Below are positions 1 through 6,786 of a DNA stretch of 10,706 bases, piece by piece. The position numbers and the translations under genes were made by a program. This stretch comes from Candidatus Kaiserbacteria bacterium. GTDB taxonomy: Bacteria; Patescibacteriota; Minisyncoccia; Phycocordibacterales; UBA2100. The stretch covers positions 1 through 10,706 of the forward strand of contig JANLIP010000120.1 in assembly GCA_024654165.1 (NCBI GenBank), in the 5' to 3' direction. The notes below the pieces were generated by a model, which saw only the letters and a list, made by a program, of their open reading frames with translations, did no database searches and was not told the origin of the DNA. Each line of letters begins with the position of its first letter. The first letter of the stretch is position 1.

Positions 1-190
1 GTTCAGCAGCAGATACCGCAGTGGCCGCAGGGGGCATAGCAACACCTTGGATGCCCGGAGTCAGATTACCATTTGTCAATTGCTGATTAACAGCACCTGA
101 ATTATCAAATTGTGCATTTACCACAAACGGAAAAAGAAATAGGCTTGCCAAGCTAATCAAGGTTGCGATAGATAAGGTTATTGTTCTCAT
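1..190 (-). CDS. Secreted protein of unknown function, N-terminal part only
   Basis: Reading the minus strand from the ATG at 190-188 gives an open frame of 63 codons that runs off the window edge. The first 24 or so residues form a classical signal peptide: a short basic start (MRT), a hydrophobic core (about residues 4-21, ITLSIATLISLASLFLFPFV) and a plausible signal peptidase I site after VNA, so the mature protein would begin at QFDNSG. The exported part seen so far is rich in Asn, Gln, Ala, Gly and Pro and shows no domain I recognise. It lies 22 bp downstream of holA on the same strand and may be the last gene of that operon. No Shine-Dalgarno is evident. The function cannot be given from this fragment. 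Confidence concerns the existence of a secreted ORF, not its role. Confidence 0.6.
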   Translation of the reverse strand, partial: MRTITLSIATLISLASLFLFPFVVNAQFDNSGAVNQQLTNGNLTPGIQGVAMPPAATAVSAAE

Positions 191-212
191 GGTTCACTTA
201 CATTCAATATTA

Positions 213-854
213 TCACGCCACGGAAAGCACAAACCGCTCCAGTGCATACTCAAGGTCAAAGTAGTTTCGGCGCGCCTCGTGGGGTAATTCCGCCAGTTCC
301 GCTACGAGTTTCTTGGCTCGGAGGTTTTCCGCTGTTCCCTCTCTTGATTTAAGAAGCATATCTTTCGCACCCCAGAAAAGAACGCCGTGAATCGCCTCCG
401 GCGCCCCGCCTTTTGCCAATTCTTTCTGATAGCCCACCCACAGAGCCTTTTTGTCGGCCCGCCTCATTGCATTAGCAAGCGCAAACACGCTGTTATCTTT
501 TTCTTTCTTCGGCGCATCGTACCGTTTCGCATTTGCGGCGTATTTCTCAATTCTTTTGCGAATATCTGCAAGCGGGCTCGCTTCAAAAATAAAAAAGGGT
601 TCTGCAGATTTTTGTATCATTTCCAAAGATTGAAAGAGAACGACTTGCATCTCTTCATTGAGAGCGACTCCTTCAAGAATCACGACGCGTTTTTCGCCGA
701 AAAGCCCGCCCCCTTGAAGCGAAGCCTGTAAATCCGCAACTGTATTTGCATCAGTAATGCGAATCATGCGCGCATTCTTAGAAATGCGCGCAACCTCTTT
801 GTCCATCTCCTCGCGCACCTTTTTTGTGTCAGTCCCCGTGTAGAAATAAAGCAT
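213..854 (-). CDS. holA: DNA polymerase III delta subunit-like protein (short HolA)
   Basis: A protein of 213 aa. Delta is the clamp-loader subunit that opens the beta sliding clamp. It is related to AAA+ proteins but normally lacks a working ATP site, and none is visible here. HolA-like features are the start LYFYTGTD at residues 2-9 (usually the first beta strand), LFGEKRVVILEG at 51-62, a FFIFEAS strand at 87-93, and the ALANAMRRADKKALW helix at 125-139 followed by PEAIHGVLFWGAKDMLL at 152-168, which matches the delta pattern of a helix that precedes the collar domain. Full-length delta is about 330-340 aa, so this one is strongly reduced, mostly in the middle and in the C-terminal collar. 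There is no Shine-Dalgarno before the ATG. A TATAAT box lies about 38 nt upstream on the same strand. polA is upstream on the same strand, consistent with a replication-related cluster. The assignment rests on pattern resemblance and is likely rather than certain. Confidence 0.68.
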   Translation of the reverse strand: MLYFYTGTDTKKVREEMDKEVARISKNARMIRITDANTVADLQASLQGGGLFGEKRVVILEGVALNEEMQVVLFQSLEMIQKSAEPFFIFEASPLADIRKRIEKYAANAKRYDAPKKEKDNSVFALANAMRRADKKALWVGYQKELAKGGAPEAIHGVLFWGAKDMLLKSREGTAENLRAKKLVAELAELPHEARRNYFDLEYALERFVLSVA

Positions 855-877
855 AAAAAGCTTATGGCCAGTAGCTT

Positions 878-935
878 GTAGCCGGTAGCCAGATTATACC
901 TTCGCATTTGCTACGGGCTACTAGCTACGGGCTAG
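878..935. repeat. GTAGCC-type degenerate repeat, direct and inverted
   Basis: The polA-holA junction contains several copies of a short unit. On the plus strand GTAGCCGGTAGCC lies at 878-890, and the opposite orientation GCTACGGGCTA occurs at 910-920 and again, offset by 14 bp, as GCTACGGGCTA at 924-934. The copies at 910-934 form a direct tandem repeat, and the 878-890 copy forms an imperfect hairpin with 910-921. The second tandem copy lies inside the end of polA and encodes its last residues and stop codon. The hairpin could slow or end transcription of polA but has no T-run. Confidence 0.55.
893..898 (-). promoter_or_regulatory. Possible -10 box for holA inside an inverted repeat
   Basis: On the minus strand TATAAT is read at 898-893, about 38 nt before the holA start codon. 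It sits in the loop between two GC-rich arms (878-890 and 910-921) that are nearly complementary. No good -35 box is seen at the usual distance, so an internal promoter is only a possibility. Confidence 0.3.
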
Positions 936-3314
936 CTTGCTAAGTGTGCCCCAATTCTCCCCTATTGAAATCTCCGCCACAATCGGCACGCCAGAGAGCT
1001 CGCCCTTGGGAACGACGGATTCCATCTTTTCGCATATTTTACGGGCTATTTTCTGTGCATCCTTTTCTTTGATTTCGTACACAAGCTCGTCGTGGATTTG
1101 GAGCACAAGACGTACGGAATCCCCCCACTTATTTTCTTCTATCATTTTGTCGGCCTCCACCATAGCGAGCTTGATGATATCCGCCTGCGTACCTTGAATC
1201 GGCGCATTTACCGCCATCCTCTCCGCCTGCGAGCGGATATTCGGCATCGGAGATTTGAAGCCCGCGAAATATCGCCTGCGCCCGAACAATGTTTCGGTAA
1301 ATCCATTGCGCGCGGCATCAAGTTTTGTTCTCTCAATCCAAAGCGCCAAGCCAGAAAAACTCTTGAAATAGTTTGCAAGAAACTTGGCCGCTTCTTCGCG
1401 CGTCACCCCTTTGTCCAAATTGGATTTGAGCGCGTTCACACCCATGCCATAAAGAATTCCAAAGTTAATCACTTTCGCTTTTCTGCGCATTTCATAATCA
1501 ACCAGGCTTTCGGAAACGCCAAATACCTGTGAAGCGACCGTTGTATGCACATCGCCTCCATCTTTAAACACTTGAAGCAATTTTTTATCTCCCGAAAGGC
1601 CCGCCGCGATGCGAAGCTCTATCTGCGAATAATCCAGTGCAACGAGTACATTGCCGGATGCCGCACGAAACGCGGAGCGGACGCGCCTTCCGTAATCACT
1701 TTTAATCGGAATGTTCTGCAAATTCGGATTCTTGCTGGAAATTCGGCCCGTGGTAGTTCCCGAAGGCATAAATTCTGCGTGCAGCCGCCCGTCCTCTGCA
1801 ACCATGCCAGGCATTTTTTCTATGTATGTAGATAGTAGTTTGGAAAGTTCCCGGTATGCCAAAATATCCGCAATGATTGGGTGAAGCCCTTCCATTTTCT
1901 CAAGCTCGTCTTCGCGAGTCGTCCGCGCTCCTCCGGGAGTTTTCTTTTGTTTCTCGGGCGTAATTTTCAACTCGTCAAACAAGACGTTTGCCAATTGTTT
2001 CGGCGAGCTCACGTTGAATTCGTGTCCTGCAGATTTAAATATTCTGGCCTCAATTTTCCCAAGCTCGGCCATGTATTCCGCTTCAAGACTTTTAAGATAC
2101 GGCACATCCAAAAATATCCCGTCCTCATTCATCCGCCTGATTATAGGAATGAGAGGGCGTTCTATTTTCTCATACACCCCTTGCAATCTCCCCGTTTTTT
2201 TTAATTCTTCAAAAATTGTTTGGCGCGCCGATTCAAAACTATCGGTCTTTGCGTAGCGCAAAATGTCGTCATACTGCGGCATCGTTCTATCCGATTGCAG
2301 AAGCCAAAATGCGACCGCTGTTTCTTCTAGAGCTTTTTTATTAACCGCCCCTTCTGCTTTCGCTTGCACCCCTGCTTCAGGAGAAGCCTCGGGACCGAGA
2401 ACCGAATGCAAGCGCGATTTGAGCGAGTTGAACTCCAGCTTCTCGCATAGGGCAAGAATTCCTTGCGCATGGTCTTCCATGCGCCATGGATGATCTGGCT
2501 GTACAAATAAAATAGGCGCGTCTCGGCGGATGGTGGCGAGCTGTTTTGAGAACATGGCATCCTTCTCGCCCTCTTGGAGCATTTTCACTACCCTCGGTTT
2601 GATGCCCTGCTTCTCAAATTCCTTCGGATTTTTCTTGAGCGTTTTATAAATGTCTTCAATGGAACCGAATTTTTGGATAAGCTCGGTTGCCGTTTTTTCT
2701 CCTATGCCTTTGATGCCCTTGATATTGTCCGAAGCGTCCCCGCAGAGCCCCTTGTAATCAGCCACATGCTCGGGCCCGAAACCATAACGCTCTTTGACCG
2801 CCCCCTCGTCGTAAAATTTCATGTTGGAGATGCCGGTAAGAAGCCGATAGACAGTGACGCGCCCGTCTACGATAAGCTGGAGCATGTCCATATCGCCAGT
2901 GAGAATAATCGTCTGAAGACTTTCTTGTTTTCCGGCCTGCTCTGCTACCGTGCCGATAATGTCGTCTGCCTCAAATCCGGCAACATCCAGCGTGGGAATG
3001 CCAAATGCGCTGAAAACCTCGCTCGTGCGCTTCAACTGCAGAACGAGCGCGTCATCTGTCTTCGCGCGCGTGCCCTTGTAATCTTCGTACATTTCATGCC
3101 GGTGCGTCTTCTCGGCGCGATCGCGTGCTGCGACTATGTAATCAGGCTTCATGTCGGCAATTGTTTTAAGAAGCATCGCGGTCAGCCCATAAAGCGCGCC
3201 CGTCGGCTCTCCTTTAGAGGAGGTGAGGTCGGGTATTGCGTGATACGCGCGATGTACGATTGCATGCGTATCAAGAAGCACGAGGCGTTTCACTTTTTCT
3301 TTTTTAGCTACCAT
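921..3314 (-). CDS. polA: DNA polymerase I lacking most of the 3'-5' exonuclease domain
   Basis: A 797-aa family A polymerase for gap filling, primer removal and repair. Residues 10-300 are the 5' nuclease: LLDTHAIVHRAYHA from 12, FEADDIIG from 114, TGDMDML from 139, and the helix-hairpin-helix GIKGIGEKTATELI from 200. The polymerase domain starts near residue 380. Motif A is DYSQIELR at 561-568, motif B runs RRKAKVINFGILYG at 610-623, and motif C is QIHDE at 739-743, so D561 and D742 are the expected metal ligands. Only about 80 residues separate the nuclease and polymerase parts, against about 200 in Escherichia coli. The DxE and other exonuclease acidic motifs are not visible, so the enzyme is predicted not to proofread. 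The O-helix has Phe618 where Phe or Tyr decides dideoxynucleotide discrimination. The start overlaps the end of tsaE by 7 bp, with AGGA about 9 nt upstream, suggesting coupled translation. The last residues (KLARS) come from a repeat. Confidence 0.96.
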   Translation of the reverse strand: MVAKKEKVKRLVLLDTHAIVHRAYHAIPDLTSSKGEPTGALYGLTAMLLKTIADMKPDYIVAARDRAEKTHRHEMYEDYKGTRAKTDDALVLQLKRTSEVFSAFGIPTLDVAGFEADDIIGTVAEQAGKQESLQTIILTGDMDMLQLIVDGRVTVYRLLTGISNMKFYDEGAVKERYGFGPEHVADYKGLCGDASDNIKGIKGIGEKTATELIQKFGSIEDIYKTLKKNPKEFEKQGIKPRVVKMLQEGEKDAMFSKQLATIRRDAPILFVQPDHPWRMEDHAQGILALCEKLEFNSLKSRLHSVLGPEASPEAGVQAKAEGAVNKKALEETAVAFWLLQSDRTMPQYDDILRYAKTDSFESARQTIFEELKKTGRLQGVYEKIERPLIPIIRRMNEDGIFLDVPYLKSLEAEYMAELGKIEARIFKSAGHEFNVSSPKQLANVLFDELKITPEKQKKTPGGARTTREDELEKMEGLHPIIADILAYRELSKLLSTYIEKMPGMVAEDGRLHAEFMPSGTTTGRISSKNPNLQNIPIKSDYGRRVRSAFRAASGNVLVALDYSQIELRIAAGLSGDKKLLQVFKDGGDVHTTVASQVFGVSESLVDYEMRRKAKVINFGILYGMGVNALKSNLDKGVTREEAAKFLANYFKSFSGLALWIERTKLDAARNGFTETLFGRRRYFAGFKSPMPNIRSQAERMAVNAPIQGTQADIIKLAMVEADKMIEENKWGDSVRLVLQIHDELVYEIKEKDAQKIARKICEKMESVVPKGELSGVPIVAEISIGENWGTLSKLARS

Positions 3315-3739
3315 ATAATTTTCCTGGTTTGTTCATCTACAAATTCAAGCTCAACTTTTATTGCGTCTTTCGGGATTACGCCCTCAACCCTCTCCGGCCA
3401 TTCAAGGATGATGAGATTTCCCGAGTCTGCGAGCAATTCCCGCCAGCCCAGCACGTCCAAATCATGCGCGCCGTTTAAGCGATAGGCATCAATGTGGATG
3501 AATCTGGAAAACGGGCCTTTTGTCGGCGCATATATTTTCTCAATAACGTATGTGGGGCTTGTCACATCTTCTTCTATCCCGAATTCTCGCGCGAGAGCTT
3601 TGGCAAAAGCGGTTTTCCCGGCGCCCAAATCTCCGGAAAGCGCCACCACTGTTGCGCCGTTGCCTTTTGGCGCGAGGTTCCCGGCAAACTCTCCTGCCAA
3701 TTTGCCCAGATATTCTATACTTAGGATAAGCGACTTCAT
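3308..3739 (-). CDS. tsaE: tRNA threonylcarbamoyladenosine biosynthesis ATPase TsaE
   Basis: A 143-aa P-loop protein. With TsaB and TsaD it supports transfer of the threonylcarbamoyl group to A37 of tRNAs that read ANN codons. TsaE binds the TsaBD complex and hydrolyses ATP between rounds. Visible motifs are the Walker A GDLGAGKT at 36-43, the family signature TSPTYVIEKIY at 60-70, the Walker B-like strand with FIHIDAYRL at 80-88, and LILEWPERV near 109-118, all in the order and spacing of TsaE. The length is normal for the family. I place the start at the ATG at 3739-3737 because the protein then begins like TsaE and because a TATACT box lies exactly 6 nt upstream. The open frame continues further upstream, but that part would run through the promoter. 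The stop codon lies inside the first codons of polA. tsaB and tsaD are not in this window. Confidence 0.93.
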   Translation of the reverse strand: MKSLILSIEYLGKLAGEFAGNLAPKGNGATVVALSGDLGAGKTAFAKALAREFGIEEDVTSPTYVIEKIYAPTKGPFSRFIHIDAYRLNGAHDLDVLGWRELLADSGNLIILEWPERVEGVIPKDAIKVELEFVDEQTRKIIW

Positions 3740-3745
3740 GTGTAG

Positions 3746-3763
3746 AGTATACCCGTCACACGG
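3746..3763 (-). promoter_or_regulatory. tsaE promoter, -10 box 6 nt from the ATG, with shared motif
   Basis: On the minus strand this reads CCGTGTGACGGGTATACT. TATACT is a good -10 box, and 6 nt separate it from the tsaE ATG, so transcription would start at or next to the A of the start codon (leaderless mRNA). The block matches 16 of 18 positions of the block before the divergent pilB gene. No convincing -35 box is seen. Confidence 0.55.
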
Positions 3764-3838
3764 AAACGGAACCACAAACCGGAAGTATGCCGCTTCAATG
3801 CAGATGATTTGTCTATTCCTATAGCTAACAATGTTGTC

Positions 3839-3856
3839 CCGTGTGTCGGGTATAAT
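3839..3856 (+). promoter_or_regulatory. pilB promoter, -10 box 6 nt from the ATG, with shared motif
   Basis: The sequence is CCGTGTGTCGGGTATAAT. TATAAT (3851-3856) is a perfect -10 box and is followed by exactly 6 nt before the ATG at 3863. Transcription would therefore start at the start codon. The upstream GC-rich block is shared with the tsaE promoter in mirror orientation and could be either a -35 substitute or a regulator site. No TTGACA-like box lies at 16-18 bp. Confidence 0.6.
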
Positions 3857-3862
3857 ACTCTC

Positions 3863-5554
3863 ATGACGCAGTTTGACGAACGAAAACAGGGCGAGCGCCT
3901 TCACGAGCTCCGCGAGCGCGAGGAAGAACAGCACGCGGAGATGCTCTCCTCAAAATACGGCGTGGGATACATTGATCTCACAAGCCGTGCGATAGATACG
4001 GATGCGCTTCGGCTGATTCCGGAGGCAGAATCGCGCGCTTCGGAAGTCGCCGCGTTTCATAAAGTGAATAAAAAAATCTCGCTCGCGATGCGCGCTCCCG
4101 AGAGACCGGACGCGGTCAAGACAATCCAGAATCTAGAGCGCCTCGGCTACACAGTGGAGCGATACATCGCATCAAGCGGTTCTCTCGCGCACGCATGGGA
4201 CCGCTATCACGACCTCTCGTATGCGACTGAAACGGAAGCTGGGGTGCTGACTCTTTCAAACGAAACGATACGGGAAATGATAGCGGAGCTAAAAACCTTA
4301 AATGATTTGCGCGAGCAAGTGGCGGCCAACATGAAAAGCAAGGATACGCATCGCGTCTCGCGCATTCTTGAAATCACGATGGCCGGCGCCCTTTCGCTTG
4401 GCGCATCCGATGTCCACTTGGAGCCAGAAGAAGAAAACGTGCGCATGCGCTATCGCCTAGACGGCATTTTGATTGATGTGCTTACTTTTGATAGGCCTAC
4501 ATACGCGCTTATTTCTTCTCGCATCAAATTGCTTTCCGGCCTGAAACTCAACGTCAAAAATATCGCGCAGGACGGACGCTTTTCAATCGTGGTTGATGAA
4601 AAAGAAATAGAAATCCGCACATCGGTATTGCCTGGAGCATATGCGGAAACCATCGTTATGCGTTTGCTTGATCCTTCCACCTTGGCACTCTCAATGGAAA
4701 CTCTCGGCTTTGATAAATACTTGATGGATATTTTTGACCGAGAAGTCGCAAAGCCCAACGGAATGATTCTAAATACAGGGCCTACGGGGAGCGGAAAAAC
4801 TACGACCCTCTATGCATTCTTGCGAAAAGTCCACAAACCGGAAATAAAAATAGTTACGATTGAAGACCCGATTGAATACCACCTGCCAGGCATTGTGCAG
4901 ACGCAGGTGACAAAAGATTACACATTTGCGCTCGGTCTCCGCTCCATCTTGCGCCAAGACCCCGACATCATCATGGTCGGCGAAATTCGCGACAACGAGG
5001 TGGCCGCCACTGCGGTGCAGGCATCTCTTACAGGGCACATGGTTTTCTCTACGCTCCACACCAACGACGCCGCCGGCACTTTCCCTCGCCTGATAGACAT
5101 GGGAATTAACGCCGATATTTTGGGAGCATCTGTAACGGTCGCGATGGCACAGCGCCTCGTGCGCCGTTTGTGCCCCGAGTGCAGGAAGCCCGCGCCGATA
5201 ATGGATGCTGACGCAAAACTGATAGCCCCGCTTCTCAAAAATATTCCGCATGAGGAGGACCTGCCCGCGAACCGCGACACGATGTGGACTGCCGTCGGGT
5301 GCGCAAAGTGCGGAGGCCTTGGGTACAAGGGGCGAACAGCTCTCGTGGAAGTAATTTTGATGGACCACATAATAGAAGCGGCGGTGCGCACCACTTCAAG
5401 CGAGCGCGAAATATGGGCATCGGCTAAGCACCAAAAAATCCGCCGAATGGGCCAGGACGGCGTGGTGAAGGTTTTGCAGGGAGTTACGTCATTGGAAGAA
5501 CTCGGGAGGGTCGTCGATCTTCATGACGAGGTAATGTTAGAAACAATCGCATGA
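3863..5554 (+). CDS. pilB: GspE/PilB-family type IV pilus (or type II secretion) assembly ATPase
   Basis: A 563-aa hexameric ATPase that powers pilus subunit polymerisation at the inner face of the cytoplasmic membrane. Residues 25-115 resemble the N-terminal MshEN/T2SSE region (KYGVGYIDL, ALRLIPE). Residues 155-280 form the N2 subdomain, with GASDVHLEP at 180-188 and RMRYRLDG at 194-201. The motor domain has Walker A GPTGSGKT at 306-313, the Asp box TIEDPIEY at 332-339, Walker B IIMVGEIRD at 369-377 with Glu374, and the His box GHMVFSTLHTND at 391-402. A tetracysteine zinc site follows (C437, C440, C480, C483), typical of PilB/GspE and absent from PilT. The start at 3863 is preferred over a TTG 54 nt upstream because the extension would read through the promoter and does not look like the family. 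No pilin, pilC or pilT lies nearby. The 3' end is duplicated downstream. Confidence 0.94.
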   Translation: MTQFDERKQGERLHELREREEEQHAEMLSSKYGVGYIDLTSRAIDTDALRLIPEAESRASEVAAFHKVNKKISLAMRAPERPDAVKTIQNLERLGYTVERYIASSGSLAHAWDRYHDLSYATETEAGVLTLSNETIREMIAELKTLNDLREQVAANMKSKDTHRVSRILEITMAGALSLGASDVHLEPEEENVRMRYRLDGILIDVLTFDRPTYALISSRIKLLSGLKLNVKNIAQDGRFSIVVDEKEIEIRTSVLPGAYAETIVMRLLDPSTLALSMETLGFDKYLMDIFDREVAKPNGMILNTGPTGSGKTTTLYAFLRKVHKPEIKIVTIEDPIEYHLPGIVQTQVTKDYTFALGLRSILRQDPDIIMVGEIRDNEVAATAVQASLTGHMVFSTLHTNDAAGTFPRLIDMGINADILGASVTVAMAQRLVRRLCPECRKPAPIMDADAKLIAPLLKNIPHEEDLPANRDTMWTAVGCAKCGGLGYKGRTALVEVILMDHIIEAAVRTTSSEREIWASAKHQKIRRMGQDGVVKVLQGVTSLEELGRVVDLHDEVMLETIA

Positions 5555-5626
5555 TGAGGCCTGCCCCGTAGCCAGCGCGAAGCGCTGTGGTACTGGGGTA
5601 ATGCTGGAAACAATTTCCGCATAATT
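5531..5626 (+). repeat. Imperfect direct repeat of the pilB 3' end flanking a hairpin
   Basis: The last codons of pilB (5531-5556) recur 67 bp downstream at 5598-5626. Translated, the first copy ends VMLETIA-stop and the second would end VMLETISA-stop. The two differ at a few bases and by a 3-nt insertion. Between them lies a GC-rich hairpin (5564-5598). The second copy is in another frame and is not translated as part of pilB. Confidence 0.65.
5564..5598 (+). terminator. GC-rich hairpin after pilB, possible terminator
   Basis: CAGCGC (5573-5578), loop GAA and GCGCTG (5582-5587) form a perfect inner stem. It extends with bulges through GTA/TAC to CCCC (5564-5567) pairing with GGGG (5595-5598). 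The hairpin starts 10 bp after the pilB stop, which suits a terminator, but no T-run follows, so intrinsic termination is doubtful. It may instead be an inserted repeat unit. Confidence 0.4.
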
Positions 5627-5630
5627 TCAG

Positions 5631-5658
5631 TTGTGGATTCGTGCGATAGTGTTATCTT
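5631..5658 (+). promoter_or_regulatory. Putative ruvB promoter
   Basis: TTGTGG at 5631-5636 and TATCTT at 5653-5658 are separated by 16 bp. Transcription would start near 5665, giving a leader of about 55 nt. The leader holds a small hairpin (CTCTCC 5690-5695, GGAGAG 5699-5704, loop of 3 nt) whose right arm contains the only GGAG near ruvB, 14 nt before the ATG. Confidence 0.4.
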
Positions 5659-5718
5659 GAAATAGTATTAATTACTTGAGCCTAAGCTCCTCTCCTCTGG
5701 AGAGTACGCAGAGCCTCT

Positions 5719-6738
5719 ATGACAGACAAAGACAAGCAAACAATAGAAAAAAGCCCGCGGTCTCTTGATCAGGCGCTTCGTCCTGCCGACTGGGCGGAAT
5801 ATGTCGGCCAGCCGGCGATTAAAGAGAACTTGCGGATTCTTCTCACTGCCGCCAAAGGCAGGAATCATCAGCCTGAGCATGTGCTTCTTTATGGCCCGCC
5901 CGGATTGGGAAAAACTACGCTCGCGCATTTAATGACGAAAGAAATCGGCGCATCTCTGCGCGCCACCTCCGGCCCCGCGATTGAGCGCGTGGGCGACCTC
6001 GCCTCAATTCTCACCAACCTCTCTCCCGGCGACGTCCTTTTCATAGATGAAATCCACCGCCTCAACCGTACTATTGAGGAAGTCCTCTACCCCGCGATGG
6101 AGGCCGGCGTTTTAGACATCATCATCGGCAAGGGTCCTTCAGCGCGCACCGTGCAATTAGACCTTCCGCCCTTCACTTTGATTGCCGCAACCACGCGCAT
6201 CTCAATGCTCTCGGCGCCCTTGCGCTCCCGCTTCTCCGGCGGAACATTCCGGCTTCAGTATTACAGCGAGGGCGAAATCGCGGACATTCTCAAACGTTCT
6301 GCAAAAATTCTTAATATCAAAGCAGATGACGAATCCATAAAAGAAGTAGCTAGCAGAAGCCGAGCTACTCCGCGCACTGCGAATTATCTTTTGAAACGAT
6401 GCCGAGATTTTGCGGAAGTAAACGAGGAACCGCTGAATTTGAAAACGGTGAAAAAGGCCTTGGCACTTCTGGAAATTGACGAGGGCGGATTAAATCAGAC
6501 CGACCGCGATATTCTCGCCATCATCGTGGAGAAATTCAACGGCGGTCCCGTGGGACTAAAAACAATTTCCGCCTCCCTCTCCGAAGAAGAAGACACAATT
6601 GAGGAAGTGCACGAGCCGTACCTCATGCAACTCGGGCTCTTAGACAGAACCCCGCGCGGAAGAACCGTCACGCCAAAAGGCTACGAGCATATGGGAATGG
6701 ATGCTCCGAAGGCACAGCAACAGTTAACAATTAAATAG
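5719..6738 (+). CDS. ruvB: Holliday junction branch migration ATPase RuvB
   Basis: A 339-aa AAA+ motor that pulls DNA through the RuvA-bound Holliday junction during recombination and fork repair. The N-terminus LDQALRPADWAEYVGQ at 16-31 is the usual RuvB opening. Walker A is GPPGLGKTT at 59-67, Walker B LFIDEIHRL at 107-115, sensor 1 AATTR at 156-160, the arginine-finger region PLRSRF at 167-172, and sensor 2 ATPRTAN at 216-222. The C-terminal winged helix (about 255-330) includes GGPVGLKTISASLSEEEDTIEEVHEPYLMQLGLLDRTPRGR. The length is normal and all catalytic motifs are present. ruvA and ruvC are not adjacent, which differs from the classical ruvAB operon. No Shine-Dalgarno sits at a normal distance. 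I chose the start from homology: the protein begins a few residues before the conserved LRP block. Confidence 0.97.
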   Translation: MTDKDKQTIEKSPRSLDQALRPADWAEYVGQPAIKENLRILLTAAKGRNHQPEHVLLYGPPGLGKTTLAHLMTKEIGASLRATSGPAIERVGDLASILTNLSPGDVLFIDEIHRLNRTIEEVLYPAMEAGVLDIIIGKGPSARTVQLDLPPFTLIAATTRISMLSAPLRSRFSGGTFRLQYYSEGEIADILKRSAKILNIKADDESIKEVASRSRATPRTANYLLKRCRDFAEVNEEPLNLKTVKKALALLEIDEGGLNQTDRDILAIIVEKFNGGPVGLKTISASLSEEEDTIEEVHEPYLMQLGLLDRTPRGRTVTPKGYEHMGMDAPKAQQQLTIK

Positions 6739-6758
6739 AGCCTGTATTGTGCCTTGTG

Positions 6759-6786
6759 CCATAGGTTATCATATGATAACCTATGG
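6759..6786 (+). promoter_or_regulatory. Perfect 28-bp palindrome over the toxin-antitoxin operon promoter
   Basis: The half-site CCATAGGTTATCAT (6759-6772) is followed directly by its exact reverse complement (6773-6786). The palindrome contains TATGAT (6772-6777), a reasonable -10 box that ends 5 nt before the ATG at 6783, and also covers that ATG. TTGTGC (6747-6752) is a possible but distant -35 (19 bp). A repressor bound here would block both RNA polymerase and a leaderless start, so it fits an autoregulatory operator for the HTH protein encoded next. Confidence 0.7.

Noticed and set aside
2574-3485. 303-codon open frame on the plus strand, antisense to polA and tsaE
   Set aside because: It lies wholly opposite two genes with complete motif sets and its translation shows no recognisable domain; it is a frame shadow.
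3809-3862. 18-codon upstream extension of pilB from a TTG
   Set aside because: The extension would be made from promoter sequence and the -10 box lies inside it; the ATG at 3863 fits the family and the promoter.
3740-3934. 65-codon upstream extension of TsaE
   Set aside because: It would run across the divergent promoter region and into pilB, and TsaE proteins normally begin near the chosen ATG.
4769-5394. Long open frames antisense to pilB (up to 199 codons)
   Set aside because: Opposite the conserved motor domain of pilB, with low-complexity translations rich in Cys, His and Arg.
5552-5554. UGA recoding (Gly or Trp) as in some Patescibacteria
   Set aside because: TGA ends pilB, holA and the 165-aa gene at the expected positions, and no in-frame TGA interrupts conserved motifs.
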